Source of the DNA: Arthrobacter sp. Hiyo8
Lineage (GTDB): Bacteria > Actinomycetota > Actinomycetes > Actinomycetales > Micrococcaceae
DNA length: 64,000 nt
Assembly (NCBI GenBank): GCA_001549895.1
Contig: AP014719.1
Coordinates: forward strand, 2,728,001-2,792,000
Reading direction: 5' to 3'
A model generated the notes under the pieces. That model saw nothing but the letters and a program-made list of their open reading frames with translations, had not been told where the DNA came from and ran no database searches. Positions 55,728-64,000 of this stretch are shown here, piece after piece (position 1 is the stretch's first letter; each line of letters opens with the position of its first letter). Position numbers and translations under genes: made by a program.

Positions 55728-56860
55728 ATGACACAAAGCACGACGACGGCGGGCCCACCTTCCGCGGGCGGAACGGCGCGCGAGCTGGCAGCTCATGACC
55801 CTCACATCGCTTCCATAGGGCAACACCTGCTAGTTCGCGCGAAGGCCGGGCCCGACGTCGGGGGCCGGGACGCGGCAACCGCGCCGCCTGGCTGCTGGCC
55901 GCCGTCGTCGTGCTTGCGCTTGCCTGTGCGGCCTCGCTCGCGATCGGCGCACGGGGCTTGTCCCTCGAAACCGTGTGGCAAGCACTCACGCAGTTCAGCC
56001 CCGACGACGGGAACCATGCGGTGGTCCACACCCGCATTCCACGCACTGTGCTCGGTTTGGTGGCAGGGGCTGCCCTTGGCCTTGCGGGCGCCGCGATGCA
56101 GGGCGTCTCCCGCAACCCCTTGCGGACCCGGGCATCATGGGCGTCAACGCCGGGCGGCACTGGCTGTGGTCGCCGGGATCTACCTTTTCGGTATCTCGGG
56201 GGCGAGCGGCTACATCTGGTTCGCTTTCGTCGGTGCCGCGGCGGCCGCCGTCGTCGTCTATCTGATTGCGTCGATCGGGCGTGACGGTGCGACGCCGGTG
56301 ATGCTCGCTTTGGCAGGGGCGGCGCTGAGTGCGGGGCTTTACTCGATAATGAACGTCATCCTGGTTTCGAGCCAGGACACCCTGGACCGCTTCCGTTTCT
56401 GGCAGGTGGGTGGAATTGCCGGCAGCGACTGGTCCGTGGTGTTGACCGGATTGCCCTTCCTGCTGATTGGCGCGTTGATCGTGCTGGGCAGCGGGCGGAT
56501 CCTCAACAGCCTGGCCCTCGGCGATGACGTTGCCCGCGGGCTCGGCCAGAATGTGACCCTGGCCAGGGGCGTCACCGCGCTTGGAATCGTGCTGCTCTGC
56601 GGATCGGCCACGGCGTTGGCTGGTCCCATCGGATTCGTCGGACTCGTGGTTCCACATGCCGTGCGTTTCTTTACGGGTCCGGACTACCGCTGGATCCTGC
56701 CGTTCTCCATGGTTCTCGCGCCGGCACTCCTCCTGGTTTCGGACGTGATCGGCCGGGTAGTGCTGCTGCCGGGCGAAGTTCCCGCGGGCATCATGACGGC
56801 CATCCTCGGTGCCCCGTCTTCGTGTGGCTCGTCCGCCGGGGCAAGGGGGCGTCGCTGTGA
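55728..56860 (+). CDS. Siderophore ABC permease, FecCD family (frame breaks)
   Basis: About 375 residues after repair, with 9-10 helices. From another frame near 55900: LALACAASLAIGARGLSLET and RIPRTVLGLVAGAALGLAGA, then AMQGVSRNPLADPGIMGVNA-like sequence and the FecCD core AVVAGIYLFGISGASGYIWF. GSATALAGPIGFVGLVVPHA is the hallmark. Breaks are near 55895, 56130 and 56815; the last joins LGAP to VFVWLVRRGKGASL and a stop at 56858-56860. It overlaps the second permease by four bases. Confidence 0.85.
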
Positions 56861-57893
56861 ACCTCCGCAGCAGGACCGCACTCCTGGGCACCGGCGTCAT
56901 GGTCCTCTTTGCGGTGACTGTGCTCCTTGGCAGCTACACGGTCACCATCCCCGATTTCTTCAGGATCCTCACTGCCCACTTGACGGGCGGGGAGAAGATC
57001 CCGGGCGCAAGCTTCATCGTCATGGAAAACAAACTGCCGCGGGCCGTGCTGGCAATCCTGATTGGTCTGGCGTTCGGCCTCTCGGGCGGGCTCTTCCAGA
57101 CCATGCTCCGCAACCCCTTGCCAGCCCCGACGTCATCGGCATCAGTTACGGTGCGAGTGCCGCGGCAGTCCTGGCCATTGTGGTGTTCGGCGCGTCCGGT
57201 GCCGCCGTGTCCGCGGCCGCGCTCGCTGGTGCGATCGGCGTCGCGCTTGTCATCTACGCCATTTCGCGCGGCGGCTCGGGTTCAGGGGGCGGGTCGGGCG
57301 GCCGTCGCGGGAATGCGGCAGGCAACCGGCTTATCCTCGCCGGCGTTGGTGTCGCCGCCGCATTGGGGGCGGTGGTGAACTTCCTCATGACCCGGGCGGA
57401 TATCCGAACAGCCTCCGAGGCCCTCATATGGCTCAACGGTTCCTTGAATTCGGCCAATTGGGAGCGCGTGGGCGTACTCATGGCCTCGCTCGCCGTGCTT
57501 GTTCCTGCGCTGGCCCTCCTCGCCGTACCGCTGCGCATGCTCGAACTCGGGGACGACGCCGCGGCCGGACTAGGAATCCGCGTAAACGCCGTACGTTTCG
57601 GCCTGGTGATCACCGCCGTCGCGCTCGCAGCAATGGCGACGGCGGCTGCCGGTCCGGTTGCCTTCGTCGCCTTCCTCGCCGGGCCGATCGCCCGGCGGGT
57701 GGTCGGCCGACCCAGCCTCCCGGCGTCGGCGTTCACCGGCGCCTTGATCGTCCTCGCGGCCGACTACTTCGCGTACAACGTGGCACCCCTGGTTCTGGCC
57801 GGCACCGTCCTGCCGGTCGGCGTCATTACCGGCGCCCTCGGCGCTCCATTCCTGTTGTGGCTCCTGGTCACGTCCAACCGAAAGGAAGCCTGA
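56857..57893 (+). CDS. Siderophore ABC permease, FecCD family (one frame break)
   Basis: The second membrane subunit, about 345 residues. GTG 56857 (VNLRSRTALLGTGVMVLFAV) overlaps the first permease stop. NKLPRAVLAILIGLAFGLSG is the usual N-terminal motif and AATAAAGPVAFVAFLAGPIA-like sequence the C-terminal one. One base missing near 57117 joins TMLRNPL to ASPDVIGISYGASAAAVLAI. A Gly/Ser-rich loop (SRGGSGSGGGSGGRRGNAAG) in the middle is unusual. It forms a heterodimer with the first permease. Confidence 0.88.
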
Positions 57894-57894
57894 C

Positions 57895-58733
57895 ATGGCA
57901 CAACTGAGCGCACGCGGATTGACGCTCCAATACGAGCAACGACGGGTGGTCGAAGGACTCTCGACGGAGGTTCCCGAAGGCAAAGTGACCATGATCGTGG
58001 GTGCCAACGCCTGCGGGAAATCCACGTTGCTCAGGGGGCTGTCCAGGCTCCTGAAGCCGAGCGCCGGCGTCGTCACACTGGATGGCAAGGACATCCACTC
58101 CCGCCCGGCCCGCGAACTCGCCGCACGCTCGGCCTTCTTCCGCAGCACCCCCTCGCCCCGGACGGCATCACCGTCCGCGAACTGGTGGGCCGCGGACGGT
58201 ATCCGCACCAAGGGTTCTTCCGCCACTGGAGGACTGGCGACCGGTCGGTGCATGATCTCGCCGTCCAACGCGCACTCGAGACCACGTCAACGCTTGAGCT
58301 TGCTGAACGGAACGTCGACGAATTGTCCGGTGGGCAGCGCCAGAGGGTGTGGATCGCCATGGCCCTTGCGCAGGAGACCGAGGTCCTGCTCCTTGACGAA
58401 CCCACCACCTACCTTGACCTGGCACACCAAGTGGAGGTGCTGGACCTGGTGACCGACCTCAACCGCAGCCGGGGGACCACCGTGGCCATCGTGTTGCATG
58501 ACCTCAACCTGGCAGCGCGTTACGCCGACCACGTCATCGCCATGAAGACCGGGGCGATCGTCGCCGAGGGGCCAGCGATTGAAGTGGTCACCGAGGACTT
58601 GGTGCGCGACGTTTTTGGCTTGGAGTCCCGGGTGGTTCCGGATCCAATTTCCGGCACCCCGCTCGTTCTCCCGATCGGCCGGCATCGCACCGCCGCTCCC
58701 TCAACGTCCATCGAATTGGAGTTCGCCTCATGA
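57895..58733 (+). CDS. Siderophore ABC ATPase, FecE type (frame break)
   Basis: About 280 residues. Walker A is [20 protein letters not shown]; note Ala-Cys-Gly in place of the more usual Gly-Ala/Ser-Gly in the loop. The frame breaks near 58140 (joining SAFF to [24 protein letters not shown] sequence). The signature is [20 protein letters not shown], Walker [21 protein letters not shown] and the H-loop [20 protein letters not shown]. It powers the two FecCD permeases. It starts 1 bp after the second permease and overlaps the next gene by four bases. Confidence 0.9.
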
Positions 58734-59849
58734 ACGCAGACGCCGTTGTGCGAAACGCAACCACGGAGCCGATGACCCTGGCCTTCGATGTCACGGTCAC
58801 CGCCGTCGAGGATCTCGGCCCTAACTTCCGCCGCATCACGTTCGGGGGATATTGCCTGCGCGGATTCGGGGTTTCGGGGAACACCCTGGACCTGCGCATC
58901 AAACTCATGATTCCCTCGCTCGACGCCGACGGGCACCCCCTGCCGTTGCCCGCCTTCCACACGGGCGACGCCGGTTGGTACCAAGAGTGGTTGGCGATGG
59001 ATCCCGCGGTCCGCGGATCGATGCGGACCTACACCGTGCGGAACGAGAGGCTCGACGCCGTCTACCCCGAGATCGACGTCGACTTCGTAATGCACTTCGA
59101 CGGCGGCGGTCACGGCGGTTGGGCCGGCGGCGCTAGCGGCGGTGTGGCGGGGCCCGGCGTCAACGGCGGTGCGGTTCACCCGACGGGCGGCCCGCCGCCA
59201 ACTGGGCGCTCGCCGCGAAGCCGGGGATTCGATCACCATCATCGGCCCGAACAACCGGGCAGCCCATTGCGTCACCGCCGAAACGTATTCCGGCATCGAA
59301 TGGCGTCCCGGCTTGGCGCAGCGGGTCCTTCTTGCGGGCGACGAAACAGCCGTCCCCGCCATTGGCGCGATCCTGGAGTCCTTGCCCGCGGAAATCACAG
59401 GGCATGCCTTCCTTGAGGTACCCGAGGCCGGGGATTTCCAAGACTTCGACACAGACGCCGACATCGAAATCACGTGGCTCGCGCGGGGCACGGCCCTCGG
59501 CCGGTCCCGGCCCCACGGCGAGTTGCTGCACGAAGCCGTACGCGGAGCTGTACCCGTCCCCGGTTGGGTGGGGATCATCTCGCTCGATGGCGCCGCCGGC
59601 CCCGAGCCCGAAGATGTCAACGTGGACCGGGGCATCTTGTGGGAAACCCCGCTGCGCATGGACACGGCCGCGATCGAAGCGAGCCGCAACCCAGGACTTC
59701 CCTCGGGCGCTTTGCCGTTCTACGCCTGGATCGCAGGCGAGGCAGGAGTCATCAAAGAGTTGCGCCGGTACCTGGTCCGAGATGTGGGGATCGACCGGAA
59801 GCAGGTGGCGTTCATGGGCTACTGGCGCAAAGGGAAAGCCGAACTCTAA
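58730..59849 (+). CDS. Siderophore-interacting protein (ferric reductase; frame breaks)
   Basis: About 370 residues of the SIP family (ViuB/YqjH), FAD- and NAD(P)H-dependent enzymes that release iron from ferric siderophores in the cytoplasm. The FAD part reads [20 protein letters not shown] and [20 protein letters not shown] (RxYT motif), followed by [12 protein letters not shown]. Breaks near 59130-59230 sit in a Gly-rich stretch; the frame then gives [40 protein letters not shown] and a C-terminal [29 protein letters not shown] is the family hallmark. It is the last gene of the operon, overlapping the ATPase by four bases. Confidence 0.9.
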
Positions 59850-59864
59850 CCCGCCCCCTCCGAC

Positions 59865-60053
59865 GCCGGCTCACATATATCGTCCTTTTCGCCGACGCTC
59901 GCTCACATGTGCGGCCAAAACCGGGAACGCTCGCTCACGTCAGGTGAGCGGGCGTCTGGCCGAAAGGGGCTATAGGTGAGCGGGGGTTCGCCCGAAACGC
60001 GCCGTAAGTGAGCGGGCGTTCGGCCAGAATGCCCTATAGGTGAGCGAGCGTCG
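59865..60053. repeat. 32-bp-period repeat cluster with orientation flip
   Basis: Two units read ACGCTCGCTCAC (at about 59893 and 59927), then the orientation turns and units start GTGAGCGGGC at 59943, 59975, 60007 and 60039, 32 bp apart, with ends CTATAG, GCCGTAA and CTATAG. Middles vary (GTCTGGCCGAAAGGG, GTTCGCCCGAAACGC, GTTCGGCCAGAATGC). It separates the iron operon from the SGNH genes. Confidence 0.92.
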
Positions 60054-60101
60054 AATTAACCTGGGCTTTGCCGGCGGGCAACCGGGCGGGGCTACGCTGG
60101 C

Positions 60102-61010
60102 GTGGTGGCTGGGAACGTGCTTGATGCTGACCAGAACGGACGACGGCGGTTTGTTGCCTTGGGCGATTCTTTCACCGAGGGCGTGGGGACCGGAACGAGG
60201 CCCTGCCGAACGGCGTCCGGGGCTGGGCCGACCGCGTCGCCGAGAAACTGGCCAAGGCCGAACCTGGCTGGGAGTATGCCAATCTTGCGGTGCGGAGCAA
60301 GCGGCTCCGTCACATCGTCGACGAGCAATTGGACCGTGCCCTGGCCATGGAACCCACGCTCATCACGCTCTACGCCGGCGGAAACGACATCCTGGACTTC
60401 GGCACGGACATGGACATCCTCATGGCCGAGTACGAAAGGCTCGTGGCCCGCCTCGCATCCACGGGGGCCACCTTGGTCTTGTTCACGGGGTACGACGTCA
60501 AGGTCTCGGCCGTGCTGGAACCCTTCAAGAAGCGGAATGCCCTCTACAACGAGCGCGTCCGCGAGCTGGCCGCCAAGTACGGGGCCGTGCTGGTGGATTA
60601 TTGGTGCCTTGACGCTTACCACGACCGCCGGATGTGGCTTCGGACCGCCTTCACATGTCCAAAGCCGGGCACAAATATATGGCCTCGCAGGTCCTGGATC
60701 ACCTCGGCGTCCCGCATAAGTTCTCGCCCAAAGACTGGGAACCGCCGCAGCGCCTCAAGTTGCGCGACTGGGAACGCCGTCAGCGCCGCTGGGTGAACGA
60801 CTGGGTGCTGCCGTTGTTTGGCCGGAAGCTTCGCGGCGTCACGCTCGGGGACGCCCTTGGCCCGCGCTGGCCCGAGCCCGTGAAGGTGCCGCGGAAGGCC
60901 GGGCTCCGAAAACTCGCGGAACGCCAAGCCGCCGCTGCGGGCGCCGCCGCTGCTGGAACCAAGGCACAAAGCAACGCGCAAGGCAAAGCTCAAAACAACG
61001 GGGGACATGA
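60102..61010 (+). CDS. SGNH/GDSL hydrolase, copy 1 (frame breaks)
   Basis: About 300 residues. Block I is RFVALGDSFTEGVG; after a break near 60190 the frame gives VAEKLAKAEPGWEYANLAVR. Block III is ITLYAGGNDILDFGTDMDIL (GxND). Block V comes after a break near 60648: APDRLHMSKAGHKYMA (DxxH). The C-terminal 100 residues are basic and Ala-rich (KLRDWERRQRRWVNDWVLPL, KLAERQAAAAGAAAAGTKAQ). The natural stop is probably TGA 61008-61010, overlapping copy 2 by four bases, if one G is added to the GGGGG run. Ser-Asp-His triad is intact; an esterase or lipase acting on an unknown ester is expected. Confidence 0.82.
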
Positions 61011-61746
61011 CCATGGCCATGGAGACGCCGATGCGATTCGTCGCCGTCGGAGATTCCTTCACTGAAGGCGTCGGCGACGTAGACCTTCGCCTTCCCAACG
61101 ATTGCAGGGGCTGGGCCGATCGCGTGGCAGAGGAACTGGCCAGGCACCAGCCGCAGGCGCAGTACGCCAACCTTGCCCTCCGCGGCCGTCGGCTCAGGCA
61201 GATCGTGGTTGAACAACTCGAGCCCGCGCTCGCGATGGCCCCACCCTGGTCAGTTTCCACGCTGGCGGCAACGATCTGCTCGGCGCACGACTGGACATGC
61301 GCATGCTGGTCCGTGGATTCGAGGATGCCGTTGCCCGGATCGCGGACAGTGGCGCCCACGTCCTGCTTTTCACTGAGTACAACGTGCCGCTTTCGCCGGT
61401 GTTGGAGCCGCTCAAGCTGCGCACGGCAGTCTTCAATAAACACATCCGGCGCATTTCCGCAGCCTACGGAACGCTTCTGGTGGACCATTGGTGCTTCGAA
61501 AAATATCAGGACCGCCGGATGTGGGCTCCGGACCGGCTGCACATGTCCGGTATCGGGCACGAATACATGGCCAAGAAGGTCTTGGAGGTCTTGGGTGCCA
61601 CGCACTCGCTCGCCGCACCGGTGCTTGGGGCGCTGCAACCGCGGAGCCGCGCCGAGATCATGACCGACGACGCCGCGTGGCTCAGGCGCGACGTGGCACC
61701 CTGGCTTTCGCGTCGTTTCAGGGAGTTTCGAGCGGCGATCACCTGA
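61007..61746 (+). CDS. SGNH/GDSL hydrolase, copy 2 (frame break)
   Basis: About 245 residues, paralogous to its neighbour: MRFVAVGDSFTEGVGDVDLR, GWADRVAEELARHQPQAQYA and ANLALRGRRLRQIVVEQLEP. One base missing near 61240 restores GGNDLLGARLDMRMLVRG as block III. Block V is APDRLHMSGIGHEYMAKKVL. ATG 61007 (MTMAMETPMRF) or the internal ATG are possible starts. No signal peptide is seen. It overlaps copy 1, so both are probably made together. Confidence 0.85.
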
Positions 61747-61894
61747 GCGCCCGTTGGCCGGCCCTCATGCCGGTGGTCTTGCCGGAGCGGTTGGGGACGC
61801 CCCCAGAGCCGGCCCGGATTTAAGGGGTGGCGTCACGCCTGACAAATTTTTGGCGGCGGTGTGCCCCGCGTGACGCCCTGGACGCCCAAGCTAA
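61747..61894. other. Short gap with a loose inverted repeat
   Basis: Between the convergent SGNH copy 2 and YciI genes. GGCGTCACGC (61829-61838) and GCGTGACGCC (61868-61877) are perfect complements around a 29-base loop containing TTTTT. It may help end both transcripts. Confidence 0.45.
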
Positions 61895-62179
61895 CTAGTC
61901 CAGCAGGTTTTCGAAGCCCGCGGATGCCGTGGTGACCGTGAATTCGATGATCTCGAAGTCGGCCACTCCGTTGACGTAGAACGGATCCGTCGCCAGGGAA
62001 GCGTCCAGTGTTGCACGGTCGACGTTGGACAAGAGCACACCTCCGATGGCTGGAACGCGACGTCCGGACGCAACGAAAGTGCCGGCGTCGAACGCTTCTT
62101 TGACCCAATCCATGTGTGCGGGGCGGTGGAAATCGACGATCTCGTCGGGAACTTTGTAGGTCAGCGAAACCACGAACAT
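61895..62179 (-). CDS. YciI-family protein
   Basis: A 94-residue YCII-related protein: MFVVSLTYKVPDEIVDFHRP, AHMDWVKEAFDAGTFVASGR, then GVLLSNVDRATLDASLATDP and FYVNGVADFEIIEFTVT. The DFHRPAHMDW and DPFYVNG motifs define the family, a small ferredoxin-like dimer. Many members are of unknown function. It is preceded by the terminator of the oxidoreductase gene on the same strand, so it is probably transcribed from its own promoter. Confidence 0.9.
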   Translation of the reverse strand: MFVVSLTYKVPDEIVDFHRPAHMDWVKEAFDAGTFVASGRRVPAIGGVLLSNVDRATLDASLATDPFYVNGVADFEIIEFTVTTASAGFENLLD

Positions 62180-62197
62180 GCCGCCCAGCCTACAACG

Positions 62198-62227
62198 CGG
62201 AGGGCGGCCTCAAAGGGCCGCCCTCCG
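62198..62227 (-). terminator. Terminator of the oxidoreductase gene
   Basis: A 12-bp perfect stem (CGGAGGGCGGCC and its complement) around the loop TCAAAG. It begins 9 bp past the stop of the minus-strand oxidoreductase gene and has no U-tract. Confidence 0.7.
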
Positions 62228-62235
62228 AAAGTGAA

Positions 62236-62868
62236 CTACGGCAGGAGCTTGACTGCAGAGTTCCAGTTGTAGTCGGGGTGGGCTTCGCTGATCTGGAGAG
62301 TCATGACGAGCAGTTGGAAGGCTTCGAGCTCACGCGAGCGGCGCAGCGGTCCGACGTTCACCGGACGCAGCCCGGCACCTTTGACGAAGTCGACGACGGC
62401 GGCCGTCGCCTCGGCGTCGTCGCCCGCCACGAGTACATCGAGGGTCTGGCCGTCCACTTCGCCCTCCGCGAGCGTGGCGGCGAAGACGGTGTTGAAGGCC
62501 TTCACTACCGATGCGCCGGGGACCAAGGCCTGCAGTTCTTCGGCGGCCGAGGTTCCGGCGGGAACGGTGAGGGAATCGAAGGTCTCGAAGTTCACGGGGT
62601 TGGAGATGTCCACGATCGTCTTGCCGTTGAGCGCTGAGCCATAGGAAGAAAGGACTTCTTTGGAGGCGTCGAACGGGGTGGCCAGCACCACGATGCTGCC
62701 TTCCACCGGGGATCCCGTGATGCCGGAGGTTCCGTTGACCGTCGCCGCAAGGGCAGCAGCGGAGCCGGCGTCGCGGCTGAGGACCTGGACGCTCTTGCCT
62801 GCGGTGGCCGCGCGGGCCACGATGCCGGACGCCATGTTGCCGGTACCGATGATGGTGATGTCAGCCAT
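62236..62868 (-). CDS. NAD(P)-binding oxidoreductase (F420-dependent NADP reductase-like)
   Basis: A 210-residue Rossmann-fold protein: MADITIIGTGNMASGIVARA (GxGxxA-type dinucleotide loop), GSIVVLATPFDASKEVLSSY, KTIVDISNPVNFETFDSLTV and AFNTVFAATLAEGEVDGQTL. KAFNTV and the NP segment are hallmarks of the F420H2:NADP+ reductase/NADPH oxidoreductase group; whether it uses F420 is not shown. ATG 62868 follows GGAAAC and is preferred to an upstream start. It is divergent from the MarR gene over a 121-bp gap with two dyad sites, and so is probably its target. Confidence 0.85.
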   Translation of the reverse strand: MADITIIGTGNMASGIVARAATAGKSVQVLSRDAGSAAALAATVNGTSGITGSPVEGSIVVLATPFDASKEVLSSYGSALNGKTIVDISNPVNFETFDSLTVPAGTSAAEELQALVPGASVVKAFNTVFAATLAEGEVDGQTLDVLVAGDDAEATAAVVDFVKGAGLRPVNVGPLRRSRELEAFQLLVMTLQISEAHPDYNWNSAVKLLP

Positions 62869-62916
62869 TGTTGTTTCCTTTGCTTGAGTGCTCACGATTG
62901 GTTCACGATCAGTTAC

Positions 62917-62962
62917 TTGAAGCTTCAACCAAAACAATAATGACCTTAAGTTGAAGTGTCAA
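62917..62962. promoter_or_regulatory. Two candidate MarR operators
   Basis: TTGAAGCTTCAA (62917-62928) is a perfect palindrome. TTGAAGTGTCAA (62951-62962) differs at two central bases. Centres are 34 bp apart. They stand between the divergent oxidoreductase and MarR genes, the usual place for a MarR autoregulator site. Confidence 0.65.
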
Positions 62963-62989
62963 GCATTGATTTCCTTCTAAGATGAATCC

Positions 62990-63469
62990 ATGACCGAACC
63001 GCGCTGGCTCAACGCCGACGAACGCCGTGCCTGGCTGGCCCTCCTGAGCATCAACACCCTGCTGCCCGCAGCCCTGGACACCCAACTGCAAGCGGCCGGC
63101 AAGTTGTCGCTTTTCGACTACAACGTGCTCGCCATGTTGTCCGAAGCGGAGGGGCGTTTCCTGCCGATGAGTGAACTTGCCGCCCGCACCAGCGCTTCCT
63201 TGTCGAGGCTGTCGCACGTCGTCACCAAGCTGCAGAGACGCGGCTGGGTGGAGCGCGAGGCCCACCCGGGCGATGCCCGTGTCACCGTGGCGCACCTGAC
63301 CGAGGCCGGCATGGACACCATCGTGTCCCTCGCCCCGGGTCATGTGGATGCCGTCCGCGCCTTGATGTTGGACGCCATGACCGACGACGACGTTGCGGAC
63401 CTCGCGCGGATCGGCGAGAAAATCGTGGCCCGGTTGGACGACGATCACTGGATCCTGCGCGAACGCTAA
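62990..63469 (+). CDS. MarR-family transcriptional regulator
   Basis: A 159-residue MarR protein: WLALLSINTLLPAALDTQLQ, then the winged helix LSLFDYNVLAMLSEAEGRFL, PMSELAARTSASLSRLSHVV and TKLQRRGWVEREAHPGDARV (wing with DAR). It is divergent from the NAD(P)-binding oxidoreductase and very likely represses it until a phenolic or redox ligand binds, as many MarR-oxidoreductase pairs do. No Cys at the position used by OhrR/MhqR-type sensors is evident in the N-terminus. Confidence 0.9.
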   Translation: MTEPRWLNADERRAWLALLSINTLLPAALDTQLQAAGKLSLFDYNVLAMLSEAEGRFLPMSELAARTSASLSRLSHVVTKLQRRGWVEREAHPGDARVTVAHLTEAGMDTIVSLAPGHVDAVRALMLDAMTDDDVADLARIGEKIVARLDDDHWILRER

Positions 63470-63605
63470 GCCGCCGGCGCCACGCCAGCGGCCTCGCTGC
63501 CGGCGGCAACTGCTGCCCGCTGCCCGCGGGCCGGTGCCGGAGCCGCCGCGCCCTGAGCACCGGCCCCACGTGACGGCCGCCCCGCACTGATGAAAGACTG
63601 GCGCC

Positions 63606-64000
63606 ATGGATTTTTCTGCCCGGTACGTGGCATTGGGTGACTCGTTCACCGAAGGACTTGGCGACGCCGACCCCTCGCGCCCCAACGGGGTCAGGGGATG
63701 GGCAGACCTTGTTGCCCAGCAATTGGCCCAAAGCAACGACGATTTCGGCTACGCCAACTTGGCCATCCGGGGCAAGAAACTCCGGCAAGTCATGGCAGAG
63801 CAGGTGGACGCCGCCGTCGCGCTTCAACCGACGCTGGTGACCTTATACGCGGGCGCGAACGACATCTTCCGCCCCAAAGTCGATATCGACAGGCTGATGG
63901 AAGACTACGAGGCCGGCATCGGGAAGATCAGTGCCACCGGCGCCACGTTGCTTCTCTTCACGGGCTTCGATGCCCGCAGTTCCAAGGTTTTCGGCACCAT
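63606..64000 (+). CDS. SGNH/GDSL hydrolase, copy 3 (runs off right edge)
   Basis: The first 131 residues of a third paralogue: MDFSARYVALGDSFTEGLGD (block I), RGWADLVAQQLAQSNDDFGY, ANLAIRGKKLRQVMAEQVDA and TLVTLYAGANDIFRPKVDID (block III). The frame is intact up to the edge. Sequence similarity to copies 1 and 2 is high in all blocks, so the three arose by duplication. Confidence 0.9.
   Translation, partial: MDFSARYVALGDSFTEGLGDADPSRPNGVRGWADLVAQQLAQSNDDFGYANLAIRGKKLRQVMAEQVDAAVALQPTLVTLYAGANDIFRPKVDIDRLMEDYEAGIGKISATGATLLLFTGFDARSSKVFGT

Noticed and set aside
55728..57893. One 721-residue fused permease
   Set aside because: It arises from frame errors that link two FecCD permeases; a stop and an overlapping GTG start at 56857-56860 fit two normal-length genes.

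Overview
The window is high-GC actinobacterial chromosome, most like the Micrococcaceae (Arthrobacter and relatives). Pointers are a DUF222/HNH protein, a GerW-type protein, GluQRS, DUF4383 and DUF1003 membrane proteins, a DtxR/IdeR-type iron box, and short dispersed GC-rich repeats. No rRNA, tRNA, prophage or insertion sequence was recognised. About half of the longer genes are broken into two to four reading frames. Nearly every break can be repaired by restoring one base, usually in a short G or C run, so I read them as uncorrected sequencing errors rather than pseudogenes. Coordinates of broken genes therefore give the whole inferred gene.

Layout. 1-11.5 kb: end of an MFS transporter, TetR regulator, malic enzyme preceded by a DasR/NagR-like site, NarL-type two-component pair, a divergent LysE exporter/Lrp pair, a DUF222-HNH protein, a second Lrp and a cold-shock protein. 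11.5-21.3 kb: GluQRS, quinone oxidoreductase, a 54/55-bp tandem repeat, serine hydrolase, HD protein, small membrane proteins, a hipBA toxin-antitoxin pair with candidate operators, LtrA, a probable transmembrane-type terpene cyclase and a GNAT-AAA+ fusion. 21.4-32.4 kb: a complete non-phosphorylating L-fucose locus. It has an alpha-L-fucosidase, ABC importer, mutarotase, dehydrogenase, lactonase, dehydratase, second dehydrogenase, a diketo-acid hydrolase (FAH family) and a GntR regulator. A shared 11-bp motif lies in the divergent promoter and in front of the regulator gene. 32.6-37.6 kb: an asparagine/aspartate operon (GntR regulator, asparaginase, aspartase, permease). 37.7-47.4 kb: 2H phosphoesterase, YefM-YoeB, glycosyltransferase, uracil-DNA-glycosylase-like protein, S4 protein, aldo/keto reductase, flavin reductase, YchJ and acyl-CoA dehydrogenase.

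47.6-53.4 kb holds three overlapping genes matching JetA-JetB-JetC of the Wadjet/MksFEB condensin system. JetD (MksG), the nuclease subunit, is not next to them; a 32-bp repeat array starts 6 bp after jetC. 54.6-59.8 kb is an iron-siderophore operon (binding protein, two permeases, ATPase, siderophore-interacting reductase) behind an IdeR-like box. 60.1-64 kb carries three paralogous SGNH hydrolases, a YciI protein and a divergent NAD(P)-binding oxidoreductase/MarR pair.

The most interesting signals are the JetABC set lacking JetD, a 32-bp-period repeat family at four or more intergenic sites, the self-contained fucose regulon with its operator motif, the terpene-cyclase-like membrane protein, and long dispersed hairpins at gene ends.
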